NCBI GenBank assembly: GCA_947498455.1
Contig: CANMKK010000032.1
Location: 1 to 64,000, forward strand
Source of the DNA: an uncultured Aquimarina sp.
GTDB lineage: Bacteria; Bacteroidota; Bacteroidia; Flavobacteriales; Flavobacteriaceae
Direction: 5' to 3'
DNA: 64,000 bases
The notes beneath the pieces are model-generated. The model saw only the letters and a list, made by a program, of their open reading frames with translations, did no database searches and had not been told where the DNA came from. Shown one piece after another: positions 25,478 to 35,480 of this stretch. Made by a program: the position numbers and the translations under genes. Positions within the stretch are counted from its first letter, which is position 1. Each line of letters begins with the position of its first letter.

Positions 25478-28400
25478 ATGAAAATACTTTCTTCCGGAAT
25501 CTTTATGGTTCTGTTTTCTTTGTTTTTTTTTAATTTAATTAGTGCTCAAGATAAAGATGAAAAAGATGATATTTACGGAGGACTTACATTTAGAAGCCTT
25601 GGACCTGCGTTAACTTCTGGACGTATCGCTGATATTGCTATCCATCCAAAAAATGAAAATATTTGGTATGTTGCTGTAGGTTCTGGTGGAGTATGGAAAA
25701 CTGTAAATGCGGGCACAACATTCGAACCTATTTTTGATAGAGAAACATGCTACTCCATTGGATGTGTTACTATTGATCCTAATAACCCAAGTACGATTTG
25801 GGTGGGTACTGGAGAAAATGTTGGGGGACGCCATGTTGGTTTTGGTGACGGAATCTATGTGAGTCATGATGAAGGAAAAAGTTGGAAAAATATGGGGCTC
25901 AAAAACTCTGAACATCTTTCAAAAATTATTGTGCATCCAGAAGACCCGAATAAGATATACGTAGCTTCACAAGGACCACTTTGGAGTAAAGGCGGAGAGC
26001 GCGGTTTTTATCTATCAGAAGATGGCGGGATGACTTGGGAAAAAACACTCGGCAATGAAGAATGGACAGGTGTTACTGATATTGTAATGGATCCGGAGAA
26101 CCCTGCAATTATATATGCAGCTACTTGGGACAGACATCGAACAGTTGCTGCTTATATGGGTGGTGGACCTGGTTCTGGTCTCCACAAATCAACAAATGGT
26201 GGAAAAACATGGTCTAAATTAAAATCAGGAATTCCAACATCTAATCTTGGTAAAATAGGTTTAGCCATTTCACCTTTTGATAATGAGACCATATATGCTG
26301 CTATAGAGTTGGATAGAAAAAAAGGAGGAGTTTATATATCTACAAACGGAGGAGTTTCCTGGTCCAAACAGTCTGATGCTGTTTCAGGAGGTACAGGACC
26401 GCATTATTATCAGGAGTTATATGCCTCTCCACATCAGCAAGGCAAATTATACCTAATGAGTAATCGTGTTCAAGAATCAAATGATCATGGTAAGAGCTTC
26501 ACTATCATGAACGAGAAGAAAAAACACGTCGATAGCCATGCGATGGCTTTTAAGAAAAGTGACCCCAATTATGTCCTTTTTGGTACTGATGGAGGGTTGT
26601 ATGAATCATATGATCACACAAAGACTTGGCGCTATTTTGATAATCTTCCTTTGACACAATACTATAAAGTTGCAGTTGATGATGCTTCACCGTTTTATCA
26701 TATCTATGGAGGTACACAAGATAATGGGTCTCATGGCGGGCCTTCAAGGACAATACGATCCAATGGTATTTTGAATCAGGATTGGTGGATCACCTTGGGG
26801 GCTGATGGGCATCAATCTGCAACAGAACCGGGCAATCCAGATATTACATATGGTGAGTTTCAAGAAGGTTGGTTATGGCGTATTGATCAGACAACTGGTG
26901 AGACTGTTTTTATCCAACCACAACCTGCTTCTGGTGAACCTAATGAACGCTTTAATTGGGATGCTCCGATACTGGTAAGCCCTCATAACCCAAAACGTTT
27001 GTATTTCGCTTCCTATCGGGTATGGAAATCAGAGAATAGAGGAGATGATTGGACTTCTATTTCTGGTGATTTAACCAGAAATGAAGAACGATTGACACTT
27101 CCTATTTTAGGAAATCAACAAAGCTGGGATAATCCATGGGATGTTGTCGCGATGAGTAACTACAATACGATAACTTCATTAGCTGAATCTCCAATAAAAG
27201 AAGGATTACTTTATGCAGGTACCGATGATGGTATTCTTCAGGTTTCGGAAGATGGAGGCAAAAATTGGCGTAAGGTAATGCTCGGAAATATTAAAGGAGT
27301 ACCATCAAGAGTATTTGTTAATGATGTTCGAGCTGATTTATTTGATGCCAATACGGTGTATCTGGTATTGGATAATCATAAAGAAGGAGATTATAAACCA
27401 TATTTGTTAAAAAGTACAGATAGAGGTGTAACCTGGAATTCTATAAATGGTAATCTACCTAATAGATTGTTGACTTGGCGTTTAGTGCAAGATCATAAAA
27501 AGAAAGGATTACTGTTTGCTGCTACCGAATTTGGTATCTATTTTACCACAGATAGCGGTAATAATTGGATACAGCTTAAGAGTGGTTTACCAACTATATC
27601 TTTTCGTGATCTTACTATTCAAAGACGAGAAGATGATTTGGTTGGAGCATCATTTGGTAGAGGGTTTTATGTGTTAGATAATATTGCTCCATTACGAGAC
27701 TATGAAGCTTCGAAGTCAAATGAAGTTCAGTTTTTTGGTATCAAACCTGCATATAGATATATTCAAAAAAATGAAGTCTATGGACAGGGAAACCAGACTT
27801 ATGCGGCAAAAAATCCTGATTACGGGGCAATTTTTACATACTACTTACCAAAAAAGTTAGATTCTCTAAAAGAATTGCGTATTGAAAAAGAAAAAGAATT
27901 AGTCAAAAAAAATGCTCGAATACCTTTTCCTGGTTGGGATGCTTTGGCTGCTGAAAAAAATCAAGAAGGACCAGAAGTAGTACTTTTTATAAAAGATAGT
28001 AGGGGAGATGTAGTTAATACGGTTAAAGGAACCAATAAAAAAGGATTTAATAGAGTATCCTGGAATCTTATTCATGCCAATAGATCTGGTATTCCATTGA
28101 AAGCTCCTAAACCGAATCCTAATGATAATTTTTTTGGATCTCCTTATTTAGCAACACCTGGCACCTATACGGTAACCCTTTACAAAAATGTGAATGGTAT
28201 TTTAACTGAATTGTCAGATACAAGATCATTCGAAGTAAAACAATTGAAGAAAGGAGCATTGCCCGCTAAACCTTCGATTGAGATTGATACTTTTAGGGAA
28301 TCTTTTCAAAAATTTCAGCAAGACTTGAAAGCTACTGATATCGCTATTGCTAAGATCAAAAAGCAATTAGATGCTATGCGACGAGCATATAAAGAAGCGA

Positions 28401-28738
28401 AACGACCATCACCAGATCTTTATACTAAAATAACCAAAGCTAAATCAGATATATTAGTAATTGAAACGATTATGAATGGTAATAGTGCAAAGAACGAAAT
28501 AGGAGAGAAGAATGCTCCATCACCGAAAGATGGAACATTTATAGGATTTGTTGCCCTAAAAAATACGTATGGTCCTACAGGTACTCATTTGAAAGCTTTC
28601 ACTAGAGCAGAGAACCAATTAAAAAGCCTTAAGGTTGATTTAAGCAAATTGGTAAAAACAGTGATACCAACACTAGAATCTGAATTAAAAGCGGCTGGTG
28701 CACCTTGGATAGAAGGACAGGGGCTCATAGAAAACTAA
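25478..28738 (+). CDS. Secreted sortilin/BNR (Asp-box) repeat protein, "glycosyl hydrolase"-type
   Basis: A signal peptide (ending ISAQ) precedes a beta-propeller region of about 700 residues built from Asp-box/BNR units: VWKTVNAGTTF, IYVSHDEGKSW, FYLSEDGGMTW, LHKSTNGGKTW, VYISTNGGVSW, LQVSEDGGKNW and LKSTDRGVTW. This matches VPS10/sortilin-like proteins often labelled glycosyl hydrolases in Bacteroidota, though no glycosidase active site is evident. A C-terminal section (about 850-1086) has a strand-rich domain, then a helical part rich in Lys and Ala. No T9SS tail is visible. Its role is probably extracellular or periplasmic binding or degradation. The next gene is 93 bases away, so cotranscription is possible. 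Confidence 0.8.
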   Translation: MKILSSGIFMVLFSLFFFNLISAQDKDEKDDIYGGLTFRSLGPALTSGRIADIAIHPKNENIWYVAVGSGGVWKTVNAGTTFEPIFDRETCYSIGCVTIDPNNPSTIWVGTGENVGGRHVGFGDGIYVSHDEGKSWKNMGLKNSEHLSKIIVHPEDPNKIYVASQGPLWSKGGERGFYLSEDGGMTWEKTLGNEEWTGVTDIVMDPENPAIIYAATWDRHRTVAAYMGGGPGSGLHKSTNGGKTWSKLKSGIPTSNLGKIGLAISPFDNETIYAAIELDRKKGGVYISTNGGVSWSKQSDAVSGGTGPHYYQELYASPHQQGKLYLMSNRVQESNDHGKSFTIMNEKKKHVDSHAMAFKKSDPNYVLFGTDGGLYESYDHTKTWRYFDNLPLTQYYKVAVDDASPFYHIYGGTQDNGSHGGPSRTIRSNGILNQDWWITLGADGHQSATEPGNPDITYGEFQEGWLWRIDQTTGETVFIQPQPASGEPNERFNWDAPILVSPHNPKRLYFASYRVWKSENRGDDWTSISGDLTRNEERLTLPILGNQQSWDNPWDVVAMSNYNTITSLAESPIKEGLLYAGTDDGILQVSEDGGKNWRKVMLGNIKGVPSRVFVNDVRADLFDANTVYLVLDNHKEGDYKPYLLKSTDRGVTWNSINGNLPNRLLTWRLVQDHKKKGLLFAATEFGIYFTTDSGNNWIQLKSGLPTISFRDLTIQRREDDLVGASFGRGFYVLDNIAPLRDYEASKSNEVQFFGIKPAYRYIQKNEVYGQGNQTYAAKNPDYGAIFTYYLPKKLDSLKELRIEKEKELVKKNARIPFPGWDALAAEKNQEGPEVVLFIKDSRGDVVNTVKGTNKKGFNRVSWNLIHANRSGIPLKAPKPNPNDNFFGSPYLATPGTYTVTLYKNVNGILTELSDTRSFEVKQLKKGALPAKPSIEIDTFRESFQKFQQDLKATDIAIAKIKKQLDAMRRAYKEAKRPSPDLYTKITKAKSDILVIETIMNGNSAKNEIGEKNAPSPKDGTFIGFVALKNTYGPTGTHLKAFTRAENQLKSLKVDLSKLVKTVIPTLESELKAAGAPWIEGQGLIEN

Positions 28739-28831
28739 TTGTAGAAAAATATGTATTGATATAAAAAACTATTTAATCAGAATTTAGTTAAATTACACCT
28801 TGATATTAATTTATTAATTATATAACTTATA

Positions 28832-30127
28832 ATGAGAGTAATTTTAAAAAACTCATACTATATTCTTTTATCTTTTTTGATATTTAGTTGTAATAATGAT
28901 GACAATACTGTCAATACTCCAAATGAAGAAGACGAAAATGTAGAACTTACAGCTAATGTAGAAACATATGAAAGAGATCTACTTGAAAACAGCCTAGTAT
29001 TAGTGGTTCAAAATGGAGAAAATACATCATATCTGGTGGACAAAACTGGAAAAAAGGTTAAGGAATGGGATTTTGATAAAAATTTAGGCAATGACTTAGA
29101 GATCATGCCTAATGGCAAACTTTTAGGAATGTTTAGATCAGAAGACCCTATATTTTCTTTTGGTGGAGGGGGAGGAATTGTTCAGATTCTAAATTCTAAT
29201 GGTACAACTGAATGGGAATTTGAATACGCTTCCGGTGATTATTTAACACATCACGATGTGGAGATGTTACCAAATGGAAATGTTCTTTTTCTGGTTTGGG
29301 AAAAAATTACTGCTGCCGATGCAAAACTTGCAGGAGTAGATACGGAAAATGATATCTATCCCGAAGTTTTAATTGAAGTTGACCCTAAAACAGATGCTAT
29401 CGTTTGGGAATGGCATAGTTTTGATCATATTATTCAAGATAAATTCCCTGAAATAACTACTACCTATGGAGTTTTAAATGAGAATCCAAATTTGATAGAT
29501 ATCAATTATAACCCTATGGAGAATGGTGATATTATGCATGCAAATGGTATTGATTATGATACTAATAAGGACATTATATATATCAGTGTTAACTTTTATA
29601 ATGAAGTATGGGTAATAGATCATAGTACTACAACAATAGAAGCTGAAACCAATTCAGGAGGTAACTATAATAAAGGAGGGAATCTACTATATCGTTTTGG
29701 GAACCCTAAAGCATATAACAATAATATAGGGCAAGTACGTTTTAGTAGGAATCATTTCCCAAATCTTCTTGAGGGTGAAGAACCTGGTGCAGGAAATATT
29801 TTGATATATATGAATGGTAATGATGTAGAACAATCTACAGTATATGAACTTAGAATGCCTGAAACCTTTAATCTAGGAGTAAATGTAGATAACGAACCTG
29901 AAATTGTATGGGAATTTACGGATCCTGACCTATTTTCTGGTAAAATCTCTGGTGCAGTTCGATTAAAAAATGGAAATACTCTAATTTGTGAAGGAGATTA
30001 TGGAGCTTGGGAAATTACACCGGATAAAAAAGTTGCTTGGAAATATAAGAATGAGAAAAATGTATGGAGAGTGTATGGTTATAATCTAGATTCACCCGAG
30101 GTAAAAAACTTAAACTTGCCTGAGTAA
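28832..30127 (+). CDS. Arylsulfotransferase (ASST)-like lipoprotein
   Basis: A lipoprotein signal (LLSFLIFSCNN) is followed by a beta-propeller-type protein of about 410 residues, with HHDVEMLPNGNVLFLVWE, GDIMHANGIDYD and RNHFPNLLEG. These are features of ASST/aryl-sulfate sulfotransferases, whose catalytic His lies in such motifs. These enzymes move sulfate between phenols without PAPS. Many Bacteroidota members lack proof of activity, so "ASST-like" is safer. It follows the Asp-box gene in the same direction and has its own terminator. Confidence 0.75.
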   Translation: MRVILKNSYYILLSFLIFSCNNDDNTVNTPNEEDENVELTANVETYERDLLENSLVLVVQNGENTSYLVDKTGKKVKEWDFDKNLGNDLEIMPNGKLLGMFRSEDPIFSFGGGGGIVQILNSNGTTEWEFEYASGDYLTHHDVEMLPNGNVLFLVWEKITAADAKLAGVDTENDIYPEVLIEVDPKTDAIVWEWHSFDHIIQDKFPEITTTYGVLNENPNLIDINYNPMENGDIMHANGIDYDTNKDIIYISVNFYNEVWVIDHSTTTIEAETNSGGNYNKGGNLLYRFGNPKAYNNNIGQVRFSRNHFPNLLEGEEPGAGNILIYMNGNDVEQSTVYELRMPETFNLGVNVDNEPEIVWEFTDPDLFSGKISGAVRLKNGNTLICEGDYGAWEITPDKKVAWKYKNEKNVWRVYGYNLDSPEVKNLNLPE

Positions 30128-30179
30128 ACTATTTTTTAAAGATGTGACATCCTGAATAATCTTTACAAAATTAATGTAT

Positions 30180-30217
30180 CAAAAGGCAGCAATTTAAAAT
30201 TGTTGCCTTTTGTTTTT
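30180..30217 (+). terminator. Terminator after ASST-like gene
   Basis: CAAAAGGCAGCAATTT at 30180-30195 pairs with the following AAATTGTTGCCTTTTG (one wobble), then a T run. Confidence 0.85.
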
Positions 30218-30453
30218 GGATTTTTTTCTTTTAAACTTTCTTTGTAAAAACAAGGAGAGCAACATGCTCTAGTATGTCCAATAAATCCTGTTGCAATGAA
30301 ATTGTAGGGTTTTAGCCCAAATCTGGGATCAATAAAAATGTATTAGGTTGCCAGAATAATAATTTCAGTTATATTTGTAGCATAAATAGTTCTTTCTTTT
30401 ACCGTTACTAGTTAGTAGTCTTTGAATTTATGTTTAATTTAAATACTATAAAA

Positions 30454-30750
30454 ATGAATTGGAAAATTCAAAAGCTATTAAATGGAGAAAGTATTGTTTC
30501 TAAAGAATCAGGTAATTCTATGTTACCTATATTAAAATCCAAGCAACCGGTTATTCTTAACCCTATAAGTTGGGAAGATTGTGAAAAAGGAGATTTAGTA
30601 TATTGTAAGGTTAGAGGAAACTGCTTTACTCACTTAGTAAAAGGAAAAGATCCGAAAAGAGGTTTATTGATAGGAAATAATCATGGCCGAATTAACGGAT
30701 GGACTAAAAATGTTTATGGTAAAGTTGTTAAGATTTTACCATTTAAGTAG
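30454..30750 (+). CDS. Small S24/S26-like protein (LexA/signal-peptidase fold)
   Basis: The 98-residue product contains SGNSMLPILKSKQPVIL, the Ser-Met-x-Pro motif of S24/S26 serine peptidases, then GDLVYCKVRGNCFTHLVKG with a possible catalytic Lys, and LIGNNHGRINGW, like the Box D/E region. There is no membrane helix, so it is not a classical signal peptidase. It resembles stand-alone S24-like proteins. The preferred start is the ATG at 30454, since the first eight codons of the longer frame add no pattern. It may be a repressor-like or maturation peptidase. It has its own hairpin terminator. Confidence 0.65.
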   Translation: MNWKIQKLLNGESIVSKESGNSMLPILKSKQPVILNPISWEDCEKGDLVYCKVRGNCFTHLVKGKDPKRGLLIGNNHGRINGWTKNVYGKVVKILPFK

Positions 30751-30769
30751 CGCTAAGAGCGCTTTTTTT
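30749..30769 (+). terminator. Short terminator after the S24-like gene
   Basis: AGCGCT at 30749-30754 pairs with AGCGCT at 30758-30763 over a three-base loop, followed by seven T. The stem starts within the stop codon. Confidence 0.7.
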
Positions 30770-30800
30770 ATGCCTTAATTTTCTTACTATAGCTAGTTTT

Positions 30801-31535
30801 TTAATGTTTTTTAACTTTTTGATTTCTAAAAAGTTCACCTCGTACTACATGTGTATCATCTTCATAATAATTCAGAAATTGAGCAGGAAGTCCTAATTCT
30901 TCTAACTCACCCGATGTGCCTTGTAATTGGTAATGTAAGTGTGGCGCATCAGAAACGCCACTATTTCCAGCTTTCCCTACTTCTTGACCTTTAACAACAG
31001 TATCTCCAACAGAAACTATAATTGATCCTTTTTTTAAGTGGGCTAGTATGGAAGTTTCGCCGTTTAAATGATCTATAATAATATAATTACCACCAGGCTG
31101 ATCTCTATTTATAGTACCGGGTTGATTATCATCAATAGTATTTACAACCTCTATTACTTTTCCATTACCTGGTGCGTATAAGCGCTTACCAAAACAATAA
31201 TGGTCTTCATTTTGCCTTCCATCGCCAGAATGTATCTTTCTTAAGATACCGGTGCTTATTTCTGTATCTACTACTATTACAAAATCAATAGCATATCGTT
31301 CTCCACCGCCGCGAGTTGTAAAATGATGCGCACCTTCTCTATGTGTTTTTCCACCATTAAACACATACCATTCTTCTTCAAAGGGTAATTCTAACTCTGT
31401 TTTTGTTTGATAATTTAGATAAATGTCTTCATCTAGCTTCCCTTCATCGCCTATTAAAGTATCTGTACAGGAAACTAGTCCTAAATGAAATGTTATGAGT
31501 AAAATAGGCTTCCATGATTTTATATGATGTATCAT
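30801..31535 (-). CDS. M23 (LytM) metallopeptidase lipoprotein
   Basis: A lipoprotein signal (LLITFHLGLVSC) leads to a LytM domain. The zinc ligands fit HHFTTRGGGERYAIDF (His and Asp) and the C-terminal HLHYQL (HxH). The middle carries LYAPGNGKVIEV and GQEVGKAGNSGVSDAP, typical of M23 peptidases. It should cut peptidoglycan cross-links or act as a divisome/envelope factor. The upstream minus-strand beta-barrel gene ends 2 bases before its start, so they form an operon. Confidence 0.85.
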   Translation of the reverse strand: MIHHIKSWKPILLITFHLGLVSCTDTLIGDEGKLDEDIYLNYQTKTELELPFEEEWYVFNGGKTHREGAHHFTTRGGGERYAIDFVIVVDTEISTGILRKIHSGDGRQNEDHYCFGKRLYAPGNGKVIEVVNTIDDNQPGTINRDQPGGNYIIIDHLNGETSILAHLKKGSIIVSVGDTVVKGQEVGKAGNSGVSDAPHLHYQLQGTSGELEELGLPAQFLNYYEDDTHVVRGELFRNQKVKKH

Positions 31536-31537
31536 AT

Positions 31538-32251
31538 TTAAAATTTAAAGTTGATTCCTAGATTGATTTGATGTTGTAGTTCTCTATATGCATTAGATAT
31601 TTGAATTCTATCATAATTAAAATTATAGCTTATTTTTAAATCAAAATGTTCAGACAGTTTGTATTTATATGCTGTATTCCATAAGATACTTTGATATTTA
31701 TCTAATGAGTAAAAACTTTCTTCGAATGTAGAAGTCCTCCACATAAGAAGGGGTAGTGTTAATTTAGATGACAGTGAATGTTTTTCATTTATCTGATAGG
31801 AAAAACGCCCCGAAATCCCAAGTTTTTGTTGAAAATCGTATTGTTTCCAATCAAAATAAGAAGATACATTTGTTTGAGTTTGTAAGCCCACATGAATTTT
31901 GACCTTTTGATGTTTATACACTTGTTTTAAAGAGGCAAAATTCAGTACTATTTTAGCATACTGAGGGTTAGACTCAGGAATTATATTGGTTTCTAATTCA
32001 GAATTCAAGTATTCCAATTGTACTTCAAACAGTTTTTCTCTTTTAGTGATACGAGTATATCCAAATTGATAGTTTAATGCACTGTAATCATAGCGCCGAA
32101 TAGGAGCAAACACTAAATTTTTCAAGGCACCCGAATTATATCCTGTTGAAAACTCAAGGCTATTTTTTTTTATATTGGTTTCTGTTTGAGTAAATCCAGT
32201 CGTATAAGAAAGTGTGAAAACTGATATTAGTAAGAACAGTTTTGTTTTCAT
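31538..32251 (-). CDS. Outer-membrane beta-barrel-like protein of unknown function
   Basis: From the ATG at 32251, a signal peptide (LFLLISVFTLSYTTGFTQ) is followed by about 215 residues of alternating-hydrophobicity strands with many aromatic ends (YSALNYQFGYTRI, FDLKISYNFNYD). It ends in NLGINFKF, a typical C-terminal barrel strand. No family is recognised. The longer frame with 11 extra residues is rejected because it precedes the signal peptide. It is cotranscribed with the M23 peptidase. Confidence 0.6.
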   Translation of the reverse strand: MKTKLFLLISVFTLSYTTGFTQTETNIKKNSLEFSTGYNSGALKNLVFAPIRRYDYSALNYQFGYTRITKREKLFEVQLEYLNSELETNIIPESNPQYAKIVLNFASLKQVYKHQKVKIHVGLQTQTNVSSYFDWKQYDFQQKLGISGRFSYQINEKHSLSSKLTLPLLMWRTSTFEESFYSLDKYQSILWNTAYKYKLSEHFDLKISYNFNYDRIQISNAYRELQHQINLGINFKF

Positions 32252-32335
32252 AGAAAATGGCTTAAGTAAAAAAAGAGTAATCAATCATATAGAATTCAAC
32301 AATGATTTTTTTATAAAAGGCATTGTTTATAGTTA

Positions 32336-33190
32336 TTATTTTGTTCCAAATAAATCTATGAAGATTGAAACAATGGTATCACCTCCAGTAGTTTGATCGT
32401 GATCTCCATTCCCCTCAATGATGGTAATATTTTTAGACTTCATAAATTCAATTTCTGTTGTTGTAAGCCTGCCAACAACTTCGTCAGTTTTTCCATAAAC
32501 ATATGTAATTTTGGATAAGTCCTCATAATCTTTAAAAAGCTGCGTATATCTATACATAGCAAATCCGGCAATTATTCTAGCGGTATTTCGATCAATAACA
32601 TCTTCTTCCGCATCAGGAAAGATCACAGGATTGATTCCATTTTCGAAAAACCCAAACCTACCTTCACTTAGCCCTTCCCATATCACATCGTCCATATCTA
32701 ATCTATTGGCTACAATTAAATATTTATCAGCTATGTCTATTCCTTTTTTAGCAATAAGCCCTTGTGTCACTAACCCACCAAATGAGCTTCCAAAAACATA
32801 AACGGTTCTACCATCATCTTTGAAGTATTTAATAACTTTATAAAGCATTTCTATACTTTGTATATCCATATCAATAGCCTGATCTAATGTTATGTCGTTG
32901 GTACTAATTAACTCTGGATTGAGCGTTTGTGCTTGATGTACATTTACTGCTAAAAATCCTGTGCCTCCCATGATTTCTATGATGTCTTCAACATCACTTC
33001 TGTGAAGTTTATTGTCTGCGCCCGATTGTGCATTGACTATTACTATAGGAGCATTCTCTTCTCCTTCGAAAACAATTAAATCTTTGATTTCCTGTGATAT
33101 TCCAATAAGAGGCTTGTCATCATTATTAGCACAAGAGAGCGTAAAGATTGTTACGAATAGGATTAGAATGAATTTCACTTTTTTTATCAT
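32336..33190 (-). CDS. Alpha/beta-hydrolase-fold lipoprotein
   Basis: From the ATG at 33190, the signal ILILFVTIFTLSC carries a lipobox Cys. The fold shows a nucleophile elbow VFGSSFGGLV, an acid candidate in VYGKTDEVV and a His in GNGDHDQT, in the right order for a Ser-Asp-His hydrolase. The protein should sit in the envelope facing the periplasm or outside. The substrate is unknown. It is 84 bases upstream of the barrel gene on the same strand, so it is possibly the first gene of a three-gene unit. Confidence 0.75.
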   Translation of the reverse strand: MIKKVKFILILFVTIFTLSCANNDDKPLIGISQEIKDLIVFEGEENAPIVIVNAQSGADNKLHRSDVEDIIEIMGGTGFLAVNVHQAQTLNPELISTNDITLDQAIDMDIQSIEMLYKVIKYFKDDGRTVYVFGSSFGGLVTQGLIAKKGIDIADKYLIVANRLDMDDVIWEGLSEGRFGFFENGINPVIFPDAEEDVIDRNTARIIAGFAMYRYTQLFKDYEDLSKITYVYGKTDEVVGRLTTTEIEFMKSKNITIIEGNGDHDQTTGGDTIVSIFIDLFGTK

Positions 33191-33391
33191 TACTTTTTTG
33201 TTTTTATAAATTATTACTCGAAAGCACAAGAATGTATTTTCTGTTTGCAAAGAATTAAACCTGAAACAAAAAAATGAAAATAAATAGTTGAAAAAATAAT
33301 AACTTGATAAACGTAGAATAGTTAGTGATGAACGTTTAAAAACATCATAACATACATAAATTATGCTTTCCTTTGTTTAAAAATATTCTTG

Positions 33392-34417
33392 ATGAACAAA
33401 TCCAAAATTATATTTACTGTATTAGGACACGTATTGTTTTGGTTATTTAATTATTGGTTAATAGGTTTTGGGTCGGAGTTTAATTGGAATGGTTTTACTT
33501 ATGATTCTGGTAGTTTAGCTCATGCCTATATCTATGGGCTTTTTTTTAATGCCTTTTTGTTTTATACTCAGGTTTTTTGGTTATTTCCAAAAATTTACGC
33601 TTCCAATAAAAAAGTTAAGTTTTATATACTATCTCTTCTTATAGTTATTATAATTTCTCTGATTGAAACTTATTGCGATTATATAATTTATGGCATCTAC
33701 AATATACATAATGAGCCATTATTGGGAAGTTTTATTACTAATACTATATTTCACATCATCTATACCATTGCAGGTTTTTACTATATTCTTAAATTTGAAC
33801 ATAAAAAAGCTAAAATAGTTAATCAAAAACTTTTAGAGGAAACCTATAAAACAGAATTAAAATATCTAAAAGCACAATTAAACCCTCATTTTTTATTTAA
33901 CGGCTTAAATAGTATTTACCATCTGATTGGCAAAAATGATACTTTGGCTAAACAAACTTTACTTCAGTTTTCGGGTCTTTTACGCTATCAATTATATGAG
34001 AGTAGTACTCATATTCTATTAGAAAAAGAATTAGACTATGTACTAAAGTATATCAAAATAGAAGAGACTAGAAAAGGCTCGGATATTCAATTAGAGTATG
34101 ATATTAAATTAGAGAATCCTACGATTAAAATAGCACCTTTATTGTTGATTCCTTTTATAGAAAATGCTTTTAAACATTGTAGTAATCATTTGGATAGTAA
34201 CCTGAATAGGATTAAAATTAATATTGAAGAGGAAGGAGGGAGGCTTACCTTAAATGTTACAAATAGTTATGACCTGTTAATGAATAACAATGTAGCAGGT
34301 GGAATAGGACTAGCCAATGTGCAAAAGCGTTTATCATTATTATACCCTGATACACATCAGCTCAATATCAACAAGGAAATGACAAATCATATTGTGAATT
34401 TATCTATTGGTTTATAA
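33392..34417 (+). CDS. LytS-type sensor histidine kinase
   Basis: Four membrane helices (about 8-145) lead into a His_kinase domain with LKAQLNPHFLFNGLNSIY, where the His is the phospho-acceptor, and an HATPase region (PFIENAFKH, VAGGIGLANVQKRL). This is the architecture of LytS/YehU-like kinases. The ATG at 33392 is preferred over a TTG one codon earlier. The response regulator gene begins 8 bases after its stop. Confidence 0.9.
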   Translation: MNKSKIIFTVLGHVLFWLFNYWLIGFGSEFNWNGFTYDSGSLAHAYIYGLFFNAFLFYTQVFWLFPKIYASNKKVKFYILSLLIVIIISLIETYCDYIIYGIYNIHNEPLLGSFITNTIFHIIYTIAGFYYILKFEHKKAKIVNQKLLEETYKTELKYLKAQLNPHFLFNGLNSIYHLIGKNDTLAKQTLLQFSGLLRYQLYESSTHILLEKELDYVLKYIKIEETRKGSDIQLEYDIKLENPTIKIAPLLLIPFIENAFKHCSNHLDSNLNRIKINIEEEGGRLTLNVTNSYDLLMNNNVAGGIGLANVQKRLSLLYPDTHQLNINKEMTNHIVNLSIGL

Positions 34418-34425
34418 TATTAAAA

Positions 34426-35103
34426 ATGAAACCACTTAACTGCTTAATTATCGACGACGAGCCTATAGCTCGAGAAGGCATAGCCGATTATTGTAAAGAG
34501 ATATCATTCTTAAATATTGTCGGATTATGTAAAAATGTGCTACAGGCAAATCATTATCTACAGACACATCAAATCGATTTGATTTTCTTGGATATTAATA
34601 TGCCGATCGTATCCGGTATTGATTGGTTAAAAGATTTAAAAAACTCTCCTTCCATCGTTATGACTACAGCATACGAAGAGTATGCTTTAGAAAGTTTTAG
34701 ATATAATGTTTTGGACTATTTGATAAAACCAATTTCTTTTGAACGTTTCTTACAAGCAGTTAATAAAGTAAATAACTATCATATAGGTACTACTGAAAAT
34801 AAAGCACTATTTGTAAAATGCGAAAAGCAACTTAAGAAACTTCTTATTAATGATATTTTGTTTATAGAAGCAATGCAAAATTATATAAAAGTGGTAACAA
34901 TAACCGAGACTATTATTACGCATATGCCTTTAAAAAACTTTAAAGATCAATTACCTAAAGATAATTTCATACAAACACACAAATCATATATCGTATCAAA
35001 ATATAAGGTAGATAAAATTGTAGAGAATCAAATTATTATAGGAGCGTATGAAATTCCAATAAGTGTACGTCTAAAGAAAATAGTTTTAAAAAATTTTATT
35101 TAG
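34426..35103 (+). CDS. LytTR-family response regulator
   Basis: The receiver domain has acidic residues in LIIDDEPIA, the phospho-accepting Asp in LIFLDINMP, and Thr and Lys in MTTAYEEY and YLIKPISF. A LytTR DNA-binding domain follows (about 130-225; FIEAMQNYIKVVT, MPLKNFKDQL, FIQTHKSYIVS). It is paired with the LytS-type kinase just upstream. Target genes are unknown. Confidence 0.92.
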   Translation: MKPLNCLIIDDEPIAREGIADYCKEISFLNIVGLCKNVLQANHYLQTHQIDLIFLDINMPIVSGIDWLKDLKNSPSIVMTTAYEEYALESFRYNVLDYLIKPISFERFLQAVNKVNNYHIGTTENKALFVKCEKQLKKLLINDILFIEAMQNYIKVVTITETIITHMPLKNFKDQLPKDNFIQTHKSYIVSKYKVDKIVENQIIIGAYEIPISVRLKKIVLKNFI

Positions 35104-35480
35104 CAGTATAATCTTATAAAGTATAGAATTTATTCACTTTGCTTCTCAGGTTTTTTAGAAATTTAATAAACGCTCGTTTTCGATCCTTTATTTTGTGAAT
35201 TTTATACAATTCTTATATGAAATTATAGGAACCTCAATTGGTACAAGTACTTTTCAAACTCATTTACACATTCTGAAAAGAATGGACCAGTTTACCTGTT
35301 ATAAAATCTGTGTAATACCTCCTTTATTAATTATCAAACATACCATGTTTTTGTTTCTAGTTTAAAAATGGGGTATTTCTACGTGTAAAAAAATAAAGGT
35401 AAAGTTTTAGCTTTAACAAAATATATTTAACAGATAATTTCCCAATTATTTTTAATAGTAATGACCTAAAACTTTAACCC
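35104..35480. other. Intergenic stretch of about 380 bases upstream of the decarboxylase operon
   Basis: No gene, hairpin or promoter box stands out. The composition is AT-rich, and it changes to a visibly less AT-rich text once the operon begins. Confidence 0.4.
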
